DNA of 64,000 nucleotides from JANQEU01 sp965242805 (GTDB taxonomy: Bacteria; Bacteroidota; Bacteroidia; Cytophagales; Cyclobacteriaceae). The stretch's first letter is position 1, and each line of letters starts with the position of its first letter. A program made the position numbers and the translations under genes. Positions 44,263 to 53,138 of the stretch are shown piece by piece. The stretch is from contig CBDETD010000002.1 of the NCBI GenBank assembly GCA_965242805.1, forward strand, positions 372,001 to 436,000, given 5' to 3'. The notes beneath the pieces are model-generated. The model was not told the DNA's origin. It made no database searches and worked only from the letters and a program-made list of their open reading frames with translations.

Positions 44263-45231
44263 ATGAAAGTCAATAGTTATTTCAATCTACTTGTCTGTTT
44301 CCTTTGTTTTACTTTTCTGACAGTACTGCTTGGATGTGGAGACGATTCCAATGATCCACCTCCAGTTATTAATCAATCACCAGATTTATCTGGATTAATT
44401 GACGTAACGTTGAGTCCTGGATTCGAAACCCATGAAATTGATTTTGCCAATTTTGTAACTGATCAGGAAGGCGACATTATTACGTATGATGTTACTAATA
44501 GTAATGACGATGTAATCACCATTAGTCTGAGCGGATCAGTGCTGACCATTACTGAGGTAGGTCCTGGCTCTTCTGACATCACCATAACCGCAACCGACGG
44601 AAATGAGGGGAATGATGTAACCACCACATTTACTGTAACTGTAGAGGAAGTTATGGGAGCTCCTGACTTTACAGGTACTTCTGCGGTAATGATTGATTTC
44701 AATGGACTTACTGAAGGCAGCGTATTTGATAATCCAGTACCTGGCTTCACCATTGAAGGATTGACCGCCGACGGTGAATACGACGGTGCAGATATTGGCC
44801 CGATCCTAATTGAAAATGATCATTGGTATATCACGAATAATGCTGAGGTCACCTATATGTGGTCGGAGTTTGAACTGGGTGGCAACCAGGATTTTACAGG
44901 TAAAAAATTAAGATTCGATTACAGTTTCTTTACAGCCCCTGCTTTCAACAACGCTCATTGGGAGGATGATCCTCCAGGAGTTGATGTACAAGTTTATGTC
45001 ATTGATTCTGAATGGGGTGATGTCGGCGGTGGTAAATATAGATTTAGCAGTCTGAATCTTGAATTCAGCACAGAGTGGCAATCCGTAGAAATTCCACTGG
45101 CAAATTTTACCAGCTTATGGGATCTTCCAGTTGATGTATCCGCAATAGGATGGTTTGGGATGGAAGTTTGGGGTGGAACACCTGGCGCTCCTATCTCATT
45201 CCGTATTGACAATTTTGGAATTGTAGACTAG
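44263..45231 (+). CDS. Surface lipoprotein with Ig-like domain, putative glycan/nucleoside-binding protein
   Basis: The 322-residue product has a lipoprotein leader ending TVLLGC (Cys25), an acidic linker, and a cadherin-like Ig domain (about 38-130, DFANFVTDQEGDIITYDVTN). A C-terminal beta-sandwich follows (about 140-322, MIDFNGLTEGSVFDN ... FRIDNFGIVD) with the RIDNFGI ending typical of carbohydrate-binding modules. Position between the LacI regulator and SusC suggests a surface-glycan-binding-type partner of the SusCD complex, encoded unusually before SusC. Its ligand is unknown. It starts the operon. Confidence 0.75.
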   Translation: MKVNSYFNLLVCFLCFTFLTVLLGCGDDSNDPPPVINQSPDLSGLIDVTLSPGFETHEIDFANFVTDQEGDIITYDVTNSNDDVITISLSGSVLTITEVGPGSSDITITATDGNEGNDVTTTFTVTVEEVMGAPDFTGTSAVMIDFNGLTEGSVFDNPVPGFTIEGLTADGEYDGADIGPILIENDHWYITNNAEVTYMWSEFELGGNQDFTGKKLRFDYSFFTAPAFNNAHWEDDPPGVDVQVYVIDSEWGDVGGGKYRFSSLNLEFSTEWQSVEIPLANFTSLWDLPVDVSAIGWFGMEVWGGTPGAPISFRIDNFGIVD

Positions 45232-45265
45232 GCGGTTCAACAGCCTCGCACATCTAATCTGTACT

Positions 45266-48200
45266 TTGATGAAAAAGTGCACTAAACTTTTAGTGGGCAT
45301 TGTATCCATGTTGCTTTGCCTCCAACAGGCCTTTGCGCAGCTAACTATAACGGGCAAAATTACGGATGAAGCTCAAGTCGGTATGCCAGGTACAACCGTA
45401 CTTGTGAAAGGCACAACATTGGGTACAATCTCAGATGCTGAGGGTAATTATACCATCGTGGTCCCTGAAAGTAACATGACCCTCATTTTTAGCTTTCTCG
45501 GCTATAAATCGCAGCAAGTAGTGGTTGGAGACAGGGCCAAAATTGATGTCACTTTGGAGCTTGATAACTTGGAACTGGAATCCGTTGTGGTGGTAGGTTA
45601 TGGATCTCAAAGAAAGCAGGATATCACCGGAGCAGTTGCCGTAGTCAATACAGATGATCTTACGAAGAGTTCTTACACCAACGTGACGGATCGCCTGCAG
45701 GGAAGGGTCACTGGTGTAACCGTAAGAACCAGTGGTGAGCCCGGAACTATTGGCGATGTCACAATTCGTGGTGTTTCATTTTTTGGCGACAACAATCCTT
45801 TGTACGTCATTGATGGTATTCCCACTGAAGACAGCCCTAATATCAATCCTTCAGATATAGAAACCATTCAGGTTTTGAAAGATGCTTCATCATCTGCAAT
45901 TTATGGCTCCCGGGCTGCCAATGGAGTAGTGGTGATCACTACCAAAAAGGGCCAGGCTGGAAAACCAGTGATCACGTTTGATGCCAGTTTTGGCATTCAG
46001 CAGTTTCCTCAAAAAATGGATGTGGTCAATACGGCAGAATTTGCCAGGATCCACAATGCTGCTTATGATAATGCCGGATTTCCTCGTAGGAACTGGTCTG
46101 CAGATATCTCACATGGTGTAGATACCGATTGGCAGGATGAGGTCTTTAGCAATGCAGCCCTGATGCAGGATTATAATTTGGCCGTGTCCGGAGGAAGTGA
46201 TAAGAGCAAGGTCTATTTCAATATTAATAACACGAATCAGGAAGGAACGCTGGAAGGTGTACTTTTCAATAGAGTAGGAGCCCGTATCAATACGGAATTC
46301 GACCTCAGCGACAAAATTAAGATTGGGCAAAACCTTGCTGTAAGCAAGACTCGTCAGAGTGGTCAACAGGTGTTGAACGCTCAAAGTGTGTTAGGAGGCG
46401 GTGGAGATGCCGTCATCAATTCTGCATTGATGATGTTCCCCACCATTCCTGTTTATGATCCGAGAAGATTAAGCGGATACGGACATGGCACTATCCCTGA
46501 TGCTGAGATCTATTTGTATAACCCGGTAGGCATTCGAGAAATGTTTAGAGGTCGTGAAGATCATACTCGAGTTATTGGGAATATTTTCGCTAATGTTAAT
46601 ATCATCGAAGGCCTTGAGTTTAGGGTGAATGTAGCGGCCGATGCAGATGATGGCTTTGCAAAGACCTATCAAAGAGGGGGACAGATCACAACAGAACTCG
46701 TGCATCTCTCAGGTCTGGAGGAGAGCAATTCAAGAAGCTCCATGTTGCTAATTGAGAACCGATTGACCTATAACAAGGAAATCGGTGATCATGAATTTTC
46801 TATAATGGCTACTCATACAGAGCAACAATTTGATTTCAGACAAAATGGGATATCAATTAATGGAGGGTTTGATGGCCAGAATCCATTTTTTCAAATTTCA
46901 TCAACTACGGCGGACCCTACAGATATCACCACTTATGGTGATAAACTAACTTCGACTATCCGATCCTATCTCGGAAGATTCAATTACAATTATTCTGACA
47001 AGTACTTACTTACGGCCAATTTTAGAGCTGATGGCTCTTCAAAATTCCCTAAAAAGAATAGGTGGGGTACGTTCCCTTCAATGTCCGCCGGATGGAACAT
47101 AAGCGAGGAAAATTTCTTTAATGTTCCTGTCGTAGATAATCTAAAATTACGTGTGGGTTATGGTGAGGTAGGTAATGCCAGTATTAATGACTATGCCTAT
47201 CAGTCCCTGATTTTTACCAGTTCGGTAGGAGGGGTCAATTACAATCTAGGGTTTGATGACATTAGTGTAATCGGATCTACTCGTGACGGTATTGTTAATG
47301 ATAATCTGAAATGGGAAACGCTTAAGGAGACAAATATAGGAATGGATCTGGTCCTTCTAGACGGGAAATTTGAAATTATAGGTGATTACTATATAGGCGA
47401 GCTTGAGGATTTGTTGGTTGCCGCTCCTGTTCCTGGTACTTCCGGTGAAGGTGAAGGTGGTACCACGGTGATCAACGTGGCTACAATGGAAAGGTCAGGA
47501 TGGGAGATTTCGTTACGATATCGCGAGATGGAAGGTGATTTGAAGTATGATGTTTCGGCAAACCTATTCAGGACCAGCAACGAAGTAACTCACCTACCTA
47601 TGGGAGATCTACCTGGATTGTATTCAATTACACGTGTTGGACAACCTATTGGACAGCTATATACTTTGGATTATCTGGGAATCTATAGAGACGCTTCGGA
47701 ATTAACTGAATATACAATAGTAAACCAGACACCGGAGCTTGGAGATGCAAAATATCGAGATGCCAGCGGAGATGGAAATGTGAGTGAAGGTGAGGATAGA
47801 GTGATCGTTGGAGACCCAAACCCAGGTGTACAATATGGATTGAATCTTAATGCCAACTGGAAGAATTTCGAATTCTCAATTTTCTTCCAGGGAATGCATG
47901 GAAGGGACGCTTTCAACGCCATCAAGTATACAATGAACACTAGTGCACAAACCAGTTATACCGGGGACTATGATCCATACATTGAAGGTGTTGGATCTGA
48001 TCCGAGACCAACGGCTGATTTTGGAAGCCCAAATAACATAGCCAGCGACTTATTTGTAGAAGATGCGTCTTATTTGAGAGTGAAAAACCTTCGGATTGGC
48101 TACAAGGTCCCTTGGGACCAGGTGAGTAGCTTGGTTGTATTCATAGGTGGCCAAAACCTGTTGACTTTTACCGATTATACAGGAATGGATCCGGAGTTTG

Positions 48201-48286
48201 AGAGTAGTATCCTTTCCCCGGGGGTTGACTGGGGTGGATTTCCGAACATCAGGATCTACAATGCAGGTTTGAATCTTAGATTCTAA
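45266..48286 (+). CDS. SusC/RagA-type TonB-dependent outer-membrane transporter
   Basis: The 1006-residue protein has a signal peptide, an N-terminal carboxypeptidase-D-regulatory-like domain (about 25-105, ITGKITDEAQVGMPGTTVLVKG) and a TonB box-like region (SVVVVGYGSQRKQD). The plug follows (about 115-230, VTIRGVSFFGDNNPLYVIDG and ASSSAIYGSRAANGVVVITTK), then a 22-strand barrel ending in IRIYNAGLNLRF. It imports a substrate across the outer membrane using TonB-ExbBD energy, with SusD as lid. No anti-sigma domain precedes it. Its substrate is inferred to be ribose, a nucleoside or an ADP-ribosyl compound from the neighbouring hydrolases. Confidence 0.93.
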   Translation: MMKKCTKLLVGIVSMLLCLQQAFAQLTITGKITDEAQVGMPGTTVLVKGTTLGTISDAEGNYTIVVPESNMTLIFSFLGYKSQQVVVGDRAKIDVTLELDNLELESVVVVGYGSQRKQDITGAVAVVNTDDLTKSSYTNVTDRLQGRVTGVTVRTSGEPGTIGDVTIRGVSFFGDNNPLYVIDGIPTEDSPNINPSDIETIQVLKDASSSAIYGSRAANGVVVITTKKGQAGKPVITFDASFGIQQFPQKMDVVNTAEFARIHNAAYDNAGFPRRNWSADISHGVDTDWQDEVFSNAALMQDYNLAVSGGSDKSKVYFNINNTNQEGTLEGVLFNRVGARINTEFDLSDKIKIGQNLAVSKTRQSGQQVLNAQSVLGGGGDAVINSALMMFPTIPVYDPRRLSGYGHGTIPDAEIYLYNPVGIREMFRGREDHTRVIGNIFANVNIIEGLEFRVNVAADADDGFAKTYQRGGQITTELVHLSGLEESNSRSSMLLIENRLTYNKEIGDHEFSIMATHTEQQFDFRQNGISINGGFDGQNPFFQISSTTADPTDITTYGDKLTSTIRSYLGRFNYNYSDKYLLTANFRADGSSKFPKKNRWGTFPSMSAGWNISEENFFNVPVVDNLKLRVGYGEVGNASINDYAYQSLIFTSSVGGVNYNLGFDDISVIGSTRDGIVNDNLKWETLKETNIGMDLVLLDGKFEIIGDYYIGELEDLLVAAPVPGTSGEGEGGTTVINVATMERSGWEISLRYREMEGDLKYDVSANLFRTSNEVTHLPMGDLPGLYSITRVGQPIGQLYTLDYLGIYRDASELTEYTIVNQTPELGDAKYRDASGDGNVSEGEDRVIVGDPNPGVQYGLNLNANWKNFEFSIFFQGMHGRDAFNAIKYTMNTSAQTSYTGDYDPYIEGVGSDPRPTADFGSPNNIASDLFVEDASYLRVKNLRIGYKVPWDQVSSLVVFIGGQNLLTFTDYTGMDPEFESSILSPGVDWGGFPNIRIYNAGLNLRF

Positions 48287-48311
48287 TGCCAATTATCTAA
48301 AAGAACTAATA

Positions 48312-49865
48312 ATGAAGAATCTAATATATAAATCAATTTTTCTGAGTTTACTGATTGGTCTTTCTGCTTGCACGGAACTGGAGCAGATCAATCCTAACTT
48401 ACCGACCGAGGAAAGCTTCTGGCAAACTAAAGATGATTTCTATCAAGGTCTAATAGGTGCCTATGACCATCTGCAAAACGATGAAATGTATGCCGGTAAA
48501 ATCCAGCAAACACTAAATTCTCTTTCAGACGAGGGTTTCACAGATGAATTGGGAGAACCGTTGAACCTGGCAACTTTTACATCTGACCTAGACAATGAAT
48601 TCCATGTAACACCTTGGTATGATTTCTACACGCTAATCGCGAGGGCTTATCAGGTCATCGAAAGGGGAGAACGGAGTAATGTACAGGGTATAGACGGAAT
48701 CATTGGAGAAGCCAAGTTCCTTGTTGCGTTGTCATATTATCATTTAGTAAGTTTTTATGGTGAAGGGATTGCCTATGTAGATGGCATACAGGGATCCAGT
48801 GACAGGCCACGAAAAGCAGGGCCAGGGGAGATCTGGGATTTTACGGAAAACCTGCTTATCGATGCGATTGATGTCTTGCCGGATACTTATGTCATTTCGG
48901 ATTTTGGGAGAGCGACCAAGGGTGCCGCGCAGTCCTTACTGGCTAAAGTCCATATGCAGCAGAACGATTACGATGCTGCTGAGATCATACTCAGTCAAAT
49001 CGTAGCATCCGGAAATTACGAACTCAATAGTGACTATGAGTCTAATTTCACGGAAGAACTTACCACAGGAAATGAGGAAGTGATTTTCCAGGTGAATTTC
49101 TTACATAATGGTCCCCAGGAAGAGTCTGATTTTGCCTGGTATTTCAGGATCAACACTCCCGGGCCTTCCAGCATCGGTATTTGGGCTGATCAGCTTGCAT
49201 CAGAATTCACCGTCAGATCCTATCTGGTCGAACCAGATAGGGATGGAAATTTAGATCCACGGATAAATACCAGTCTTTTTACCGAATACAGTAATACGAC
49301 TTTATATGGTCAAACCTGGGCCTGGTGGGTTGCGAATACTACGGATATTGTTACCGGGGCAAGTTTTTATAAGTTCAATGAAAACGATGCAGTACTCGAT
49401 GAAATTAACAGCGGGACAGGTTTCGTGCAATGGAAAAATGGAGGTAAGGACATGATCATCATGCGCTATGCAGACATCTTGTTATTGTACGCAGAAGCGT
49501 TGAATGAAAATGATAAAACATCTGAGGCGCATCAATACGTGAATATTGTGAGGGCAAGGGCCAATATGAATGATCTGGAAGTAACCGCAGGAGGAGAACT
49601 CAGTCAGGCAGAGTTCAGGGAGCAAATAAAGCATGAACGCCTGACGGAATTGTGTGGGGAATATATCAGGTATTTTGACTTGAAAAGATGGGGAGAATAC
49701 GGGCCACAGGTAGCAAATGATTTTACAGTTCCGGCAACCGGAGATGTCATAGCCAGAGATCCCATTTTTGCCAATTTCAGGGTAGGTCAGGATGAGCTGT
49801 TCCCTATTCCATTGGACGAACTGGATCTGAATCCAGGCCTGCTGCCACAAAATCCGGGTTGGTAA
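48312..49865 (+). CDS. SusD/RagB-family surface lipoprotein
   Basis: A 517-residue lipoprotein (LIGLSAC, Cys20) with SusD hallmarks. These are NPNLPTEESFWQTKDDFYQGLIGAY near the start, TPR-like helices (KFLVALSYYHLVSFYG, AKVHMQQNDYDAAEIIL), the conserved MRYADILLLYAEALNE, and the end KHERLTELCGEYIRYFDLKRWG. It forms the substrate-binding lid on the SusC barrel. It starts 25 bp after susC and clearly shares the operon. Specificity cannot be read from sequence. Confidence 0.93.
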   Translation: MKNLIYKSIFLSLLIGLSACTELEQINPNLPTEESFWQTKDDFYQGLIGAYDHLQNDEMYAGKIQQTLNSLSDEGFTDELGEPLNLATFTSDLDNEFHVTPWYDFYTLIARAYQVIERGERSNVQGIDGIIGEAKFLVALSYYHLVSFYGEGIAYVDGIQGSSDRPRKAGPGEIWDFTENLLIDAIDVLPDTYVISDFGRATKGAAQSLLAKVHMQQNDYDAAEIILSQIVASGNYELNSDYESNFTEELTTGNEEVIFQVNFLHNGPQEESDFAWYFRINTPGPSSIGIWADQLASEFTVRSYLVEPDRDGNLDPRINTSLFTEYSNTTLYGQTWAWWVANTTDIVTGASFYKFNENDAVLDEINSGTGFVQWKNGGKDMIIMRYADILLLYAEALNENDKTSEAHQYVNIVRARANMNDLEVTAGGELSQAEFREQIKHERLTELCGEYIRYFDLKRWGEYGPQVANDFTVPATGDVIARDPIFANFRVGQDELFPIPLDELDLNPGLLPQNPGW

Positions 49866-49872
49866 AATCTAT

Positions 49873-49886
49873 TCATCCCCGGATGA
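49873..49886 (+). other. Small stem-loop between susD and the ARH gene
   Basis: TCATCC (49873-49878) pairs with GGATGA (49881-49886) just after the susD stop. It has no T-run. It may attenuate or stabilise RNA so that the SusCD part is expressed at a different level from the enzymes. Confidence 0.35.
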
Positions 49887-49986
49887 GGTGAAAGGATCCA
49901 ACATGTAGATCGGAAATGGGAAAAGATCCCTAGGTGTAAGTAATCGGGTTATGGGATCACTCTTTTCAGGAATTAAAAATACCTAA

Positions 49987-51567
49987 ATGAAAAGCACATT
50001 AATACTCACCTTATTTCTCTTATCAGTTGCATGCGCTGATCAATCAGAACAGTACAAGACCATCTCAGAAGATGTTTTGCGAAACAAAATAGCCGGAGGT
50101 TGGGCTGGTAAGATGATTGGCGTGTCCTATGGAGCACCTACGGAATTTGTTTACAATGGTGTTATCAACGAAGATCCCATCGATTGGTCTCCTGAAACTC
50201 TGCGAGAATCAATAACTCAAGATGATTTGTACGTACAGATGAGCTTTATGATGACCATGGATGAATTTGGGATGGATGCCCCCGTCGAGAAATTTGGAGA
50301 AGCGTTTGCCAATGCAGGCTATATGTTGTGGCACGCAAACCGGGGAGCTAGAATGAACATTTGGAACGGAATTATGCCCCCACAATCCGGACATCCGGAT
50401 TATAATCTGCATGCCGATGATATTGACTTTCAGATTGAAGCCGATTACATAGGGTTAATGAGTCCTGCAATGCCACAAACATCCAACAAGATTTGCCACA
50501 AGATCGGTCATATCATGAACTATGGTGATGGCGTGTATGGGGGTATGTTTGTCAGTGCCCTCTATGCTGCGGCATACTTCGAAAACGATATTAGCCAGGT
50601 ACTGTATAAGGCCATGAAGTCATTACCTTATGAAAGTCAGTATCACGAGATATTGAGAGATGTGGTTGATGGCTATCAAAGGAACCCGACAGACTGGAAA
50701 AAAACATGGAAAGAAATATACGATAAGTGGGGAGAGAAAGACATCTGTTGTGCGCTTTCCGATTTCAATATTGATGCAAAACTCAACGGTGCTTTCATAG
50801 CCATGGGATTGCTTTATGGGGAAGGAGAATTTGAGAAAAGTATGGAAATAAGCACCCGATGTGGAGCTGATTCGGATTGTAACCCTTCTAATTGCGCTGG
50901 AGTCATGGGGATCATTCTCGGATACGATAATATCCCTTCAGAATGGACCCGGTACATTGATGAAATTTCAGATTCGCTTTTCATTTACACGGATTATTCC
51001 TTCAATAAAGCAGTTGACAGAACATTACATTATGCCAAGAAATTGATTGTAGAAAATGGTGGCAAAGTAGAAGATGGTATGCTCTACATCAAAGAACAGG
51101 AACCAGCCCCTGCGAAACTGGAAGTTTCATTTCCAGCTACAACACCCAAAGAAAAAGTGACCCTCGACGATGAAGACTATTGGGAATGGAAAGGTGACTG
51201 GAAGACCGTTCAACAATCCAACCAATGGGAGTATGAAGAAAAACAAAAACAGGCTGACCAGGAGGGATCTGAGGTAGTTCTCAAATTCAATGGAACCGGT
51301 GCAGTCATCCTGGGCAGGTTTGACGTGGACTCTGGTCAAATAGATATATATGTGGACGATCAATTCCACCGTTCCAGAGACAATTACTACAAGGTAATGG
51401 ACTGGGGGGCAGGAGATGGCTGGCTTAATGGTGCCCATCTGGCACATGTAATGAATTTGGAACCGGGTGACCACACCATTAAAATGGTGATCACTGGTAA
51501 GAAGAATAATAACTCAACAGGTACCAAGCTTAAGGTGGCAAGAGCCATTATCTATGATAGAATCTAA
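49987..51567 (+). CDS. ADP-ribosylglycohydrolase (ARH)-family lipoprotein
   Basis: Seen: 526 residues with lipoprotein signal (LLSVAC, Cys16), so it acts in the periplasm or at the surface. Residues about 27-360 show the ARH fold: KIAGGWAGKMIGVSYGA, an acidic pair in ITQDDLYVQM (Asp79, Asp80), NYGDGVYGGMF, and metal-binding CGADSDCNPSNCAGVMG (Asp295, Asp297). These match the Mg-dependent ARH active site. A C-terminal beta-sandwich (about 390-526, VVLKFNGTGAVILGRFDVDSG) may bind substrate. The family cleaves ADP-ribosyl or other N-/O-ribosyl bonds. It is comparable to RusGH of the Bacteroides ribose system. The next gene starts 4 bp after the stop. Confidence 0.85.
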   Translation: MKSTLILTLFLLSVACADQSEQYKTISEDVLRNKIAGGWAGKMIGVSYGAPTEFVYNGVINEDPIDWSPETLRESITQDDLYVQMSFMMTMDEFGMDAPVEKFGEAFANAGYMLWHANRGARMNIWNGIMPPQSGHPDYNLHADDIDFQIEADYIGLMSPAMPQTSNKICHKIGHIMNYGDGVYGGMFVSALYAAAYFENDISQVLYKAMKSLPYESQYHEILRDVVDGYQRNPTDWKKTWKEIYDKWGEKDICCALSDFNIDAKLNGAFIAMGLLYGEGEFEKSMEISTRCGADSDCNPSNCAGVMGIILGYDNIPSEWTRYIDEISDSLFIYTDYSFNKAVDRTLHYAKKLIVENGGKVEDGMLYIKEQEPAPAKLEVSFPATTPKEKVTLDDEDYWEWKGDWKTVQQSNQWEYEEKQKQADQEGSEVVLKFNGTGAVILGRFDVDSGQIDIYVDDQFHRSRDNYYKVMDWGAGDGWLNGAHLAHVMNLEPGDHTIKMVITGKKNNNSTGTKLKVARAIIYDRI

Positions 51568-51571
51568 TGAA

Positions 51572-52039
51572 ATGAAATACTTCAGATTTAATCTTGCGCT
51601 CCTCGGCATCTGTTTAGCCATCACACCAGCTAATTCACAAAAGGCAGATCACCCACACAAAGCTACCGTTCACACTTTTAACAAAGCTTGGAATAACGGT
51701 AACTACGATCTGTTAGAGAAGGTAGTACATCCGGAGTATAAAAAACTAGAAGGGGATCTTATTATAAAGGGAATCGAGCCTTTGAAAAAATATGTCAGGG
51801 ACTATCGTGAATCTTATGTCAATGTAAAAATCACCTACATCGATGAAGTATATGGTGAAGAGAAGGCAGCCATCAACTTTACTATTGAGGGAACACCGAA
51901 AGAAAGTGGAAAAAAATTTAAGGCTGAGGGGATCGTAATCTTTCGGTTCCTAGACGGAAAAATAATTGAAGATCATAGCGTTTTTGATCAATTATCAGCA
52001 TTAAGACAGCAGGGATATATTCTTAAAACACCAAATTAA
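51572..52039 (+). CDS. Secreted NTF2/SnoaL-like small protein
   Basis: From ATG at 51572 (4 bp after the ARH stop; an upstream in-frame ATG at 51554 lies inside the ARH gene) this is a 155-residue protein. It has a clear signal peptide (FNLALLGICLAITPANSQ) and an NTF2-like cone: HTFNKAWNNGNYDLLEKVVHPEY, YVRDYRESYVNVKITYIDEVYG, EGIVIFRFLDGKIIEDHSVFD. This is the ester-cyclase/SnoaL polyketide-cyclase fold, also used as a ligand-binding or isomerase scaffold. Translational coupling to ARH points to a role in the same pathway, such as binding or epimerising a released sugar. This is inference. Confidence 0.8.
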   Translation: MKYFRFNLALLGICLAITPANSQKADHPHKATVHTFNKAWNNGNYDLLEKVVHPEYKKLEGDLIIKGIEPLKKYVRDYRESYVNVKITYIDEVYGEEKAAINFTIEGTPKESGKKFKAEGIVIFRFLDGKIIEDHSVFDQLSALRQQGYILKTPN

Positions 52040-52072
52040 TCACCTAATGATCACTTCGCATCAACTTAAATT

Positions 52073-53104
52073 ATGCAAAAGAGAGAATTGAAAATTCAGA
52101 CATTTATTTTTTTTATACTGGCATTATTCCTTATGACTTGTAACGATGTCAGTTCCGAGAAAACCAAATTGATCTTTGATACGGATGCCAACAACGAACT
52201 GGACGATCAACATGCCCTTGCTTATTTACTATTCAATGGTAACCATTTTGAAGTTGAAGGTATCACGGTAAACAGGACCAGAAACGGGGGGAATATTGAC
52301 CAACATTACAAGGAGGCTGAAAGGGTTGTCCGATTGTGTGGTCTTTTTGGACAGATAGATATCTATAAAGGTGCTGATGGTAATTTTGATGAGATAAAGG
52401 AAAGCGTCAATGAACCCACATTCGACGGTGAGGAAGCAGTTAATTTCATTATCTCAACTGTCAAGGGCAATTCAAATGGGAGGTTTTTACTACTGCCCGT
52501 AGGAAAGCTAACCAATATTGCGTTGGCCCTTCATAAGGAGCCATCTATTGCTGATCAGGTAAGAATCGTCTGGCTTGGTTCCAACTATCCCGATCCTGGT
52601 GAGTACAACCAGGAAAATGATCCCTCCGCACTGCAATACATCCTCGACCTGGAGGTGGAATTTGAAATAGTGCTAGTTCGGTATGATGAACCATCAGGCA
52701 CCGATGCAGTCAAGGCATTTTTACCTGACATCCGAGAAATCATGCCCAACAAAGGACCACAAATTTCCAGTCCTGTTACTGGTAGGCATGGTAATGAATT
52801 TTCAAATTTTGGTGATTATTCGGTTAGCTTATTTGAGAATATAGAAGAGTTTGACGATGGATTTGACGAAGGTTATGATCAGGCAAGGGCTCTCTTTGAT
52901 ATGGCGGCAGTAGCAATCTTGAAAAACCCTTCCTGGGCTGTACCTTCTGAGATACCCAGTCCGGAACTTGTGAGCGGTATTTGGAAAGATAGACCTGAAA
53001 ATCCTCGAAAGATCACCATTTGGGAAAATTTTAACAAGGAAGAGATCATGGAAGATTTCTATAGCACCATGGAAAACTACACACTCGTTAATTCCATTAA
53101 ATGA
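52073..53104 (+). CDS. Nucleoside hydrolase (IunH-like) lipoprotein
   Basis: The 343-residue protein has a lipoprotein leader (LFLMTC, Cys23) and the nucleoside hydrolase opening KLIFDTDANNELDDQHALAY (Asp36, Asp38, Asp44, Asp45), the calcium/ribose-binding aspartate cluster in slightly divergent form. LLPVGKLTNIALALHKEP and RIVWLGSNYPDPGEYN follow. Such enzymes hydrolyse the N-glycosidic bond of nucleosides to ribose and base. Export as a lipoprotein means it could work at the cell surface or in the periplasm before uptake. It resembles RusNH in role. It sits between the two ARH-containing genes in the operon. Confidence 0.85.
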   Translation: MQKRELKIQTFIFFILALFLMTCNDVSSEKTKLIFDTDANNELDDQHALAYLLFNGNHFEVEGITVNRTRNGGNIDQHYKEAERVVRLCGLFGQIDIYKGADGNFDEIKESVNEPTFDGEEAVNFIISTVKGNSNGRFLLLPVGKLTNIALALHKEPSIADQVRIVWLGSNYPDPGEYNQENDPSALQYILDLEVEFEIVLVRYDEPSGTDAVKAFLPDIREIMPNKGPQISSPVTGRHGNEFSNFGDYSVSLFENIEEFDDGFDEGYDQARALFDMAAVAILKNPSWAVPSEIPSPELVSGIWKDRPENPRKITIWENFNKEEIMEDFYSTMENYTLVNSIK

Positions 53105-53138
53105 AAGAAAATTTGGCTATCCCCGAGAGGACATATAC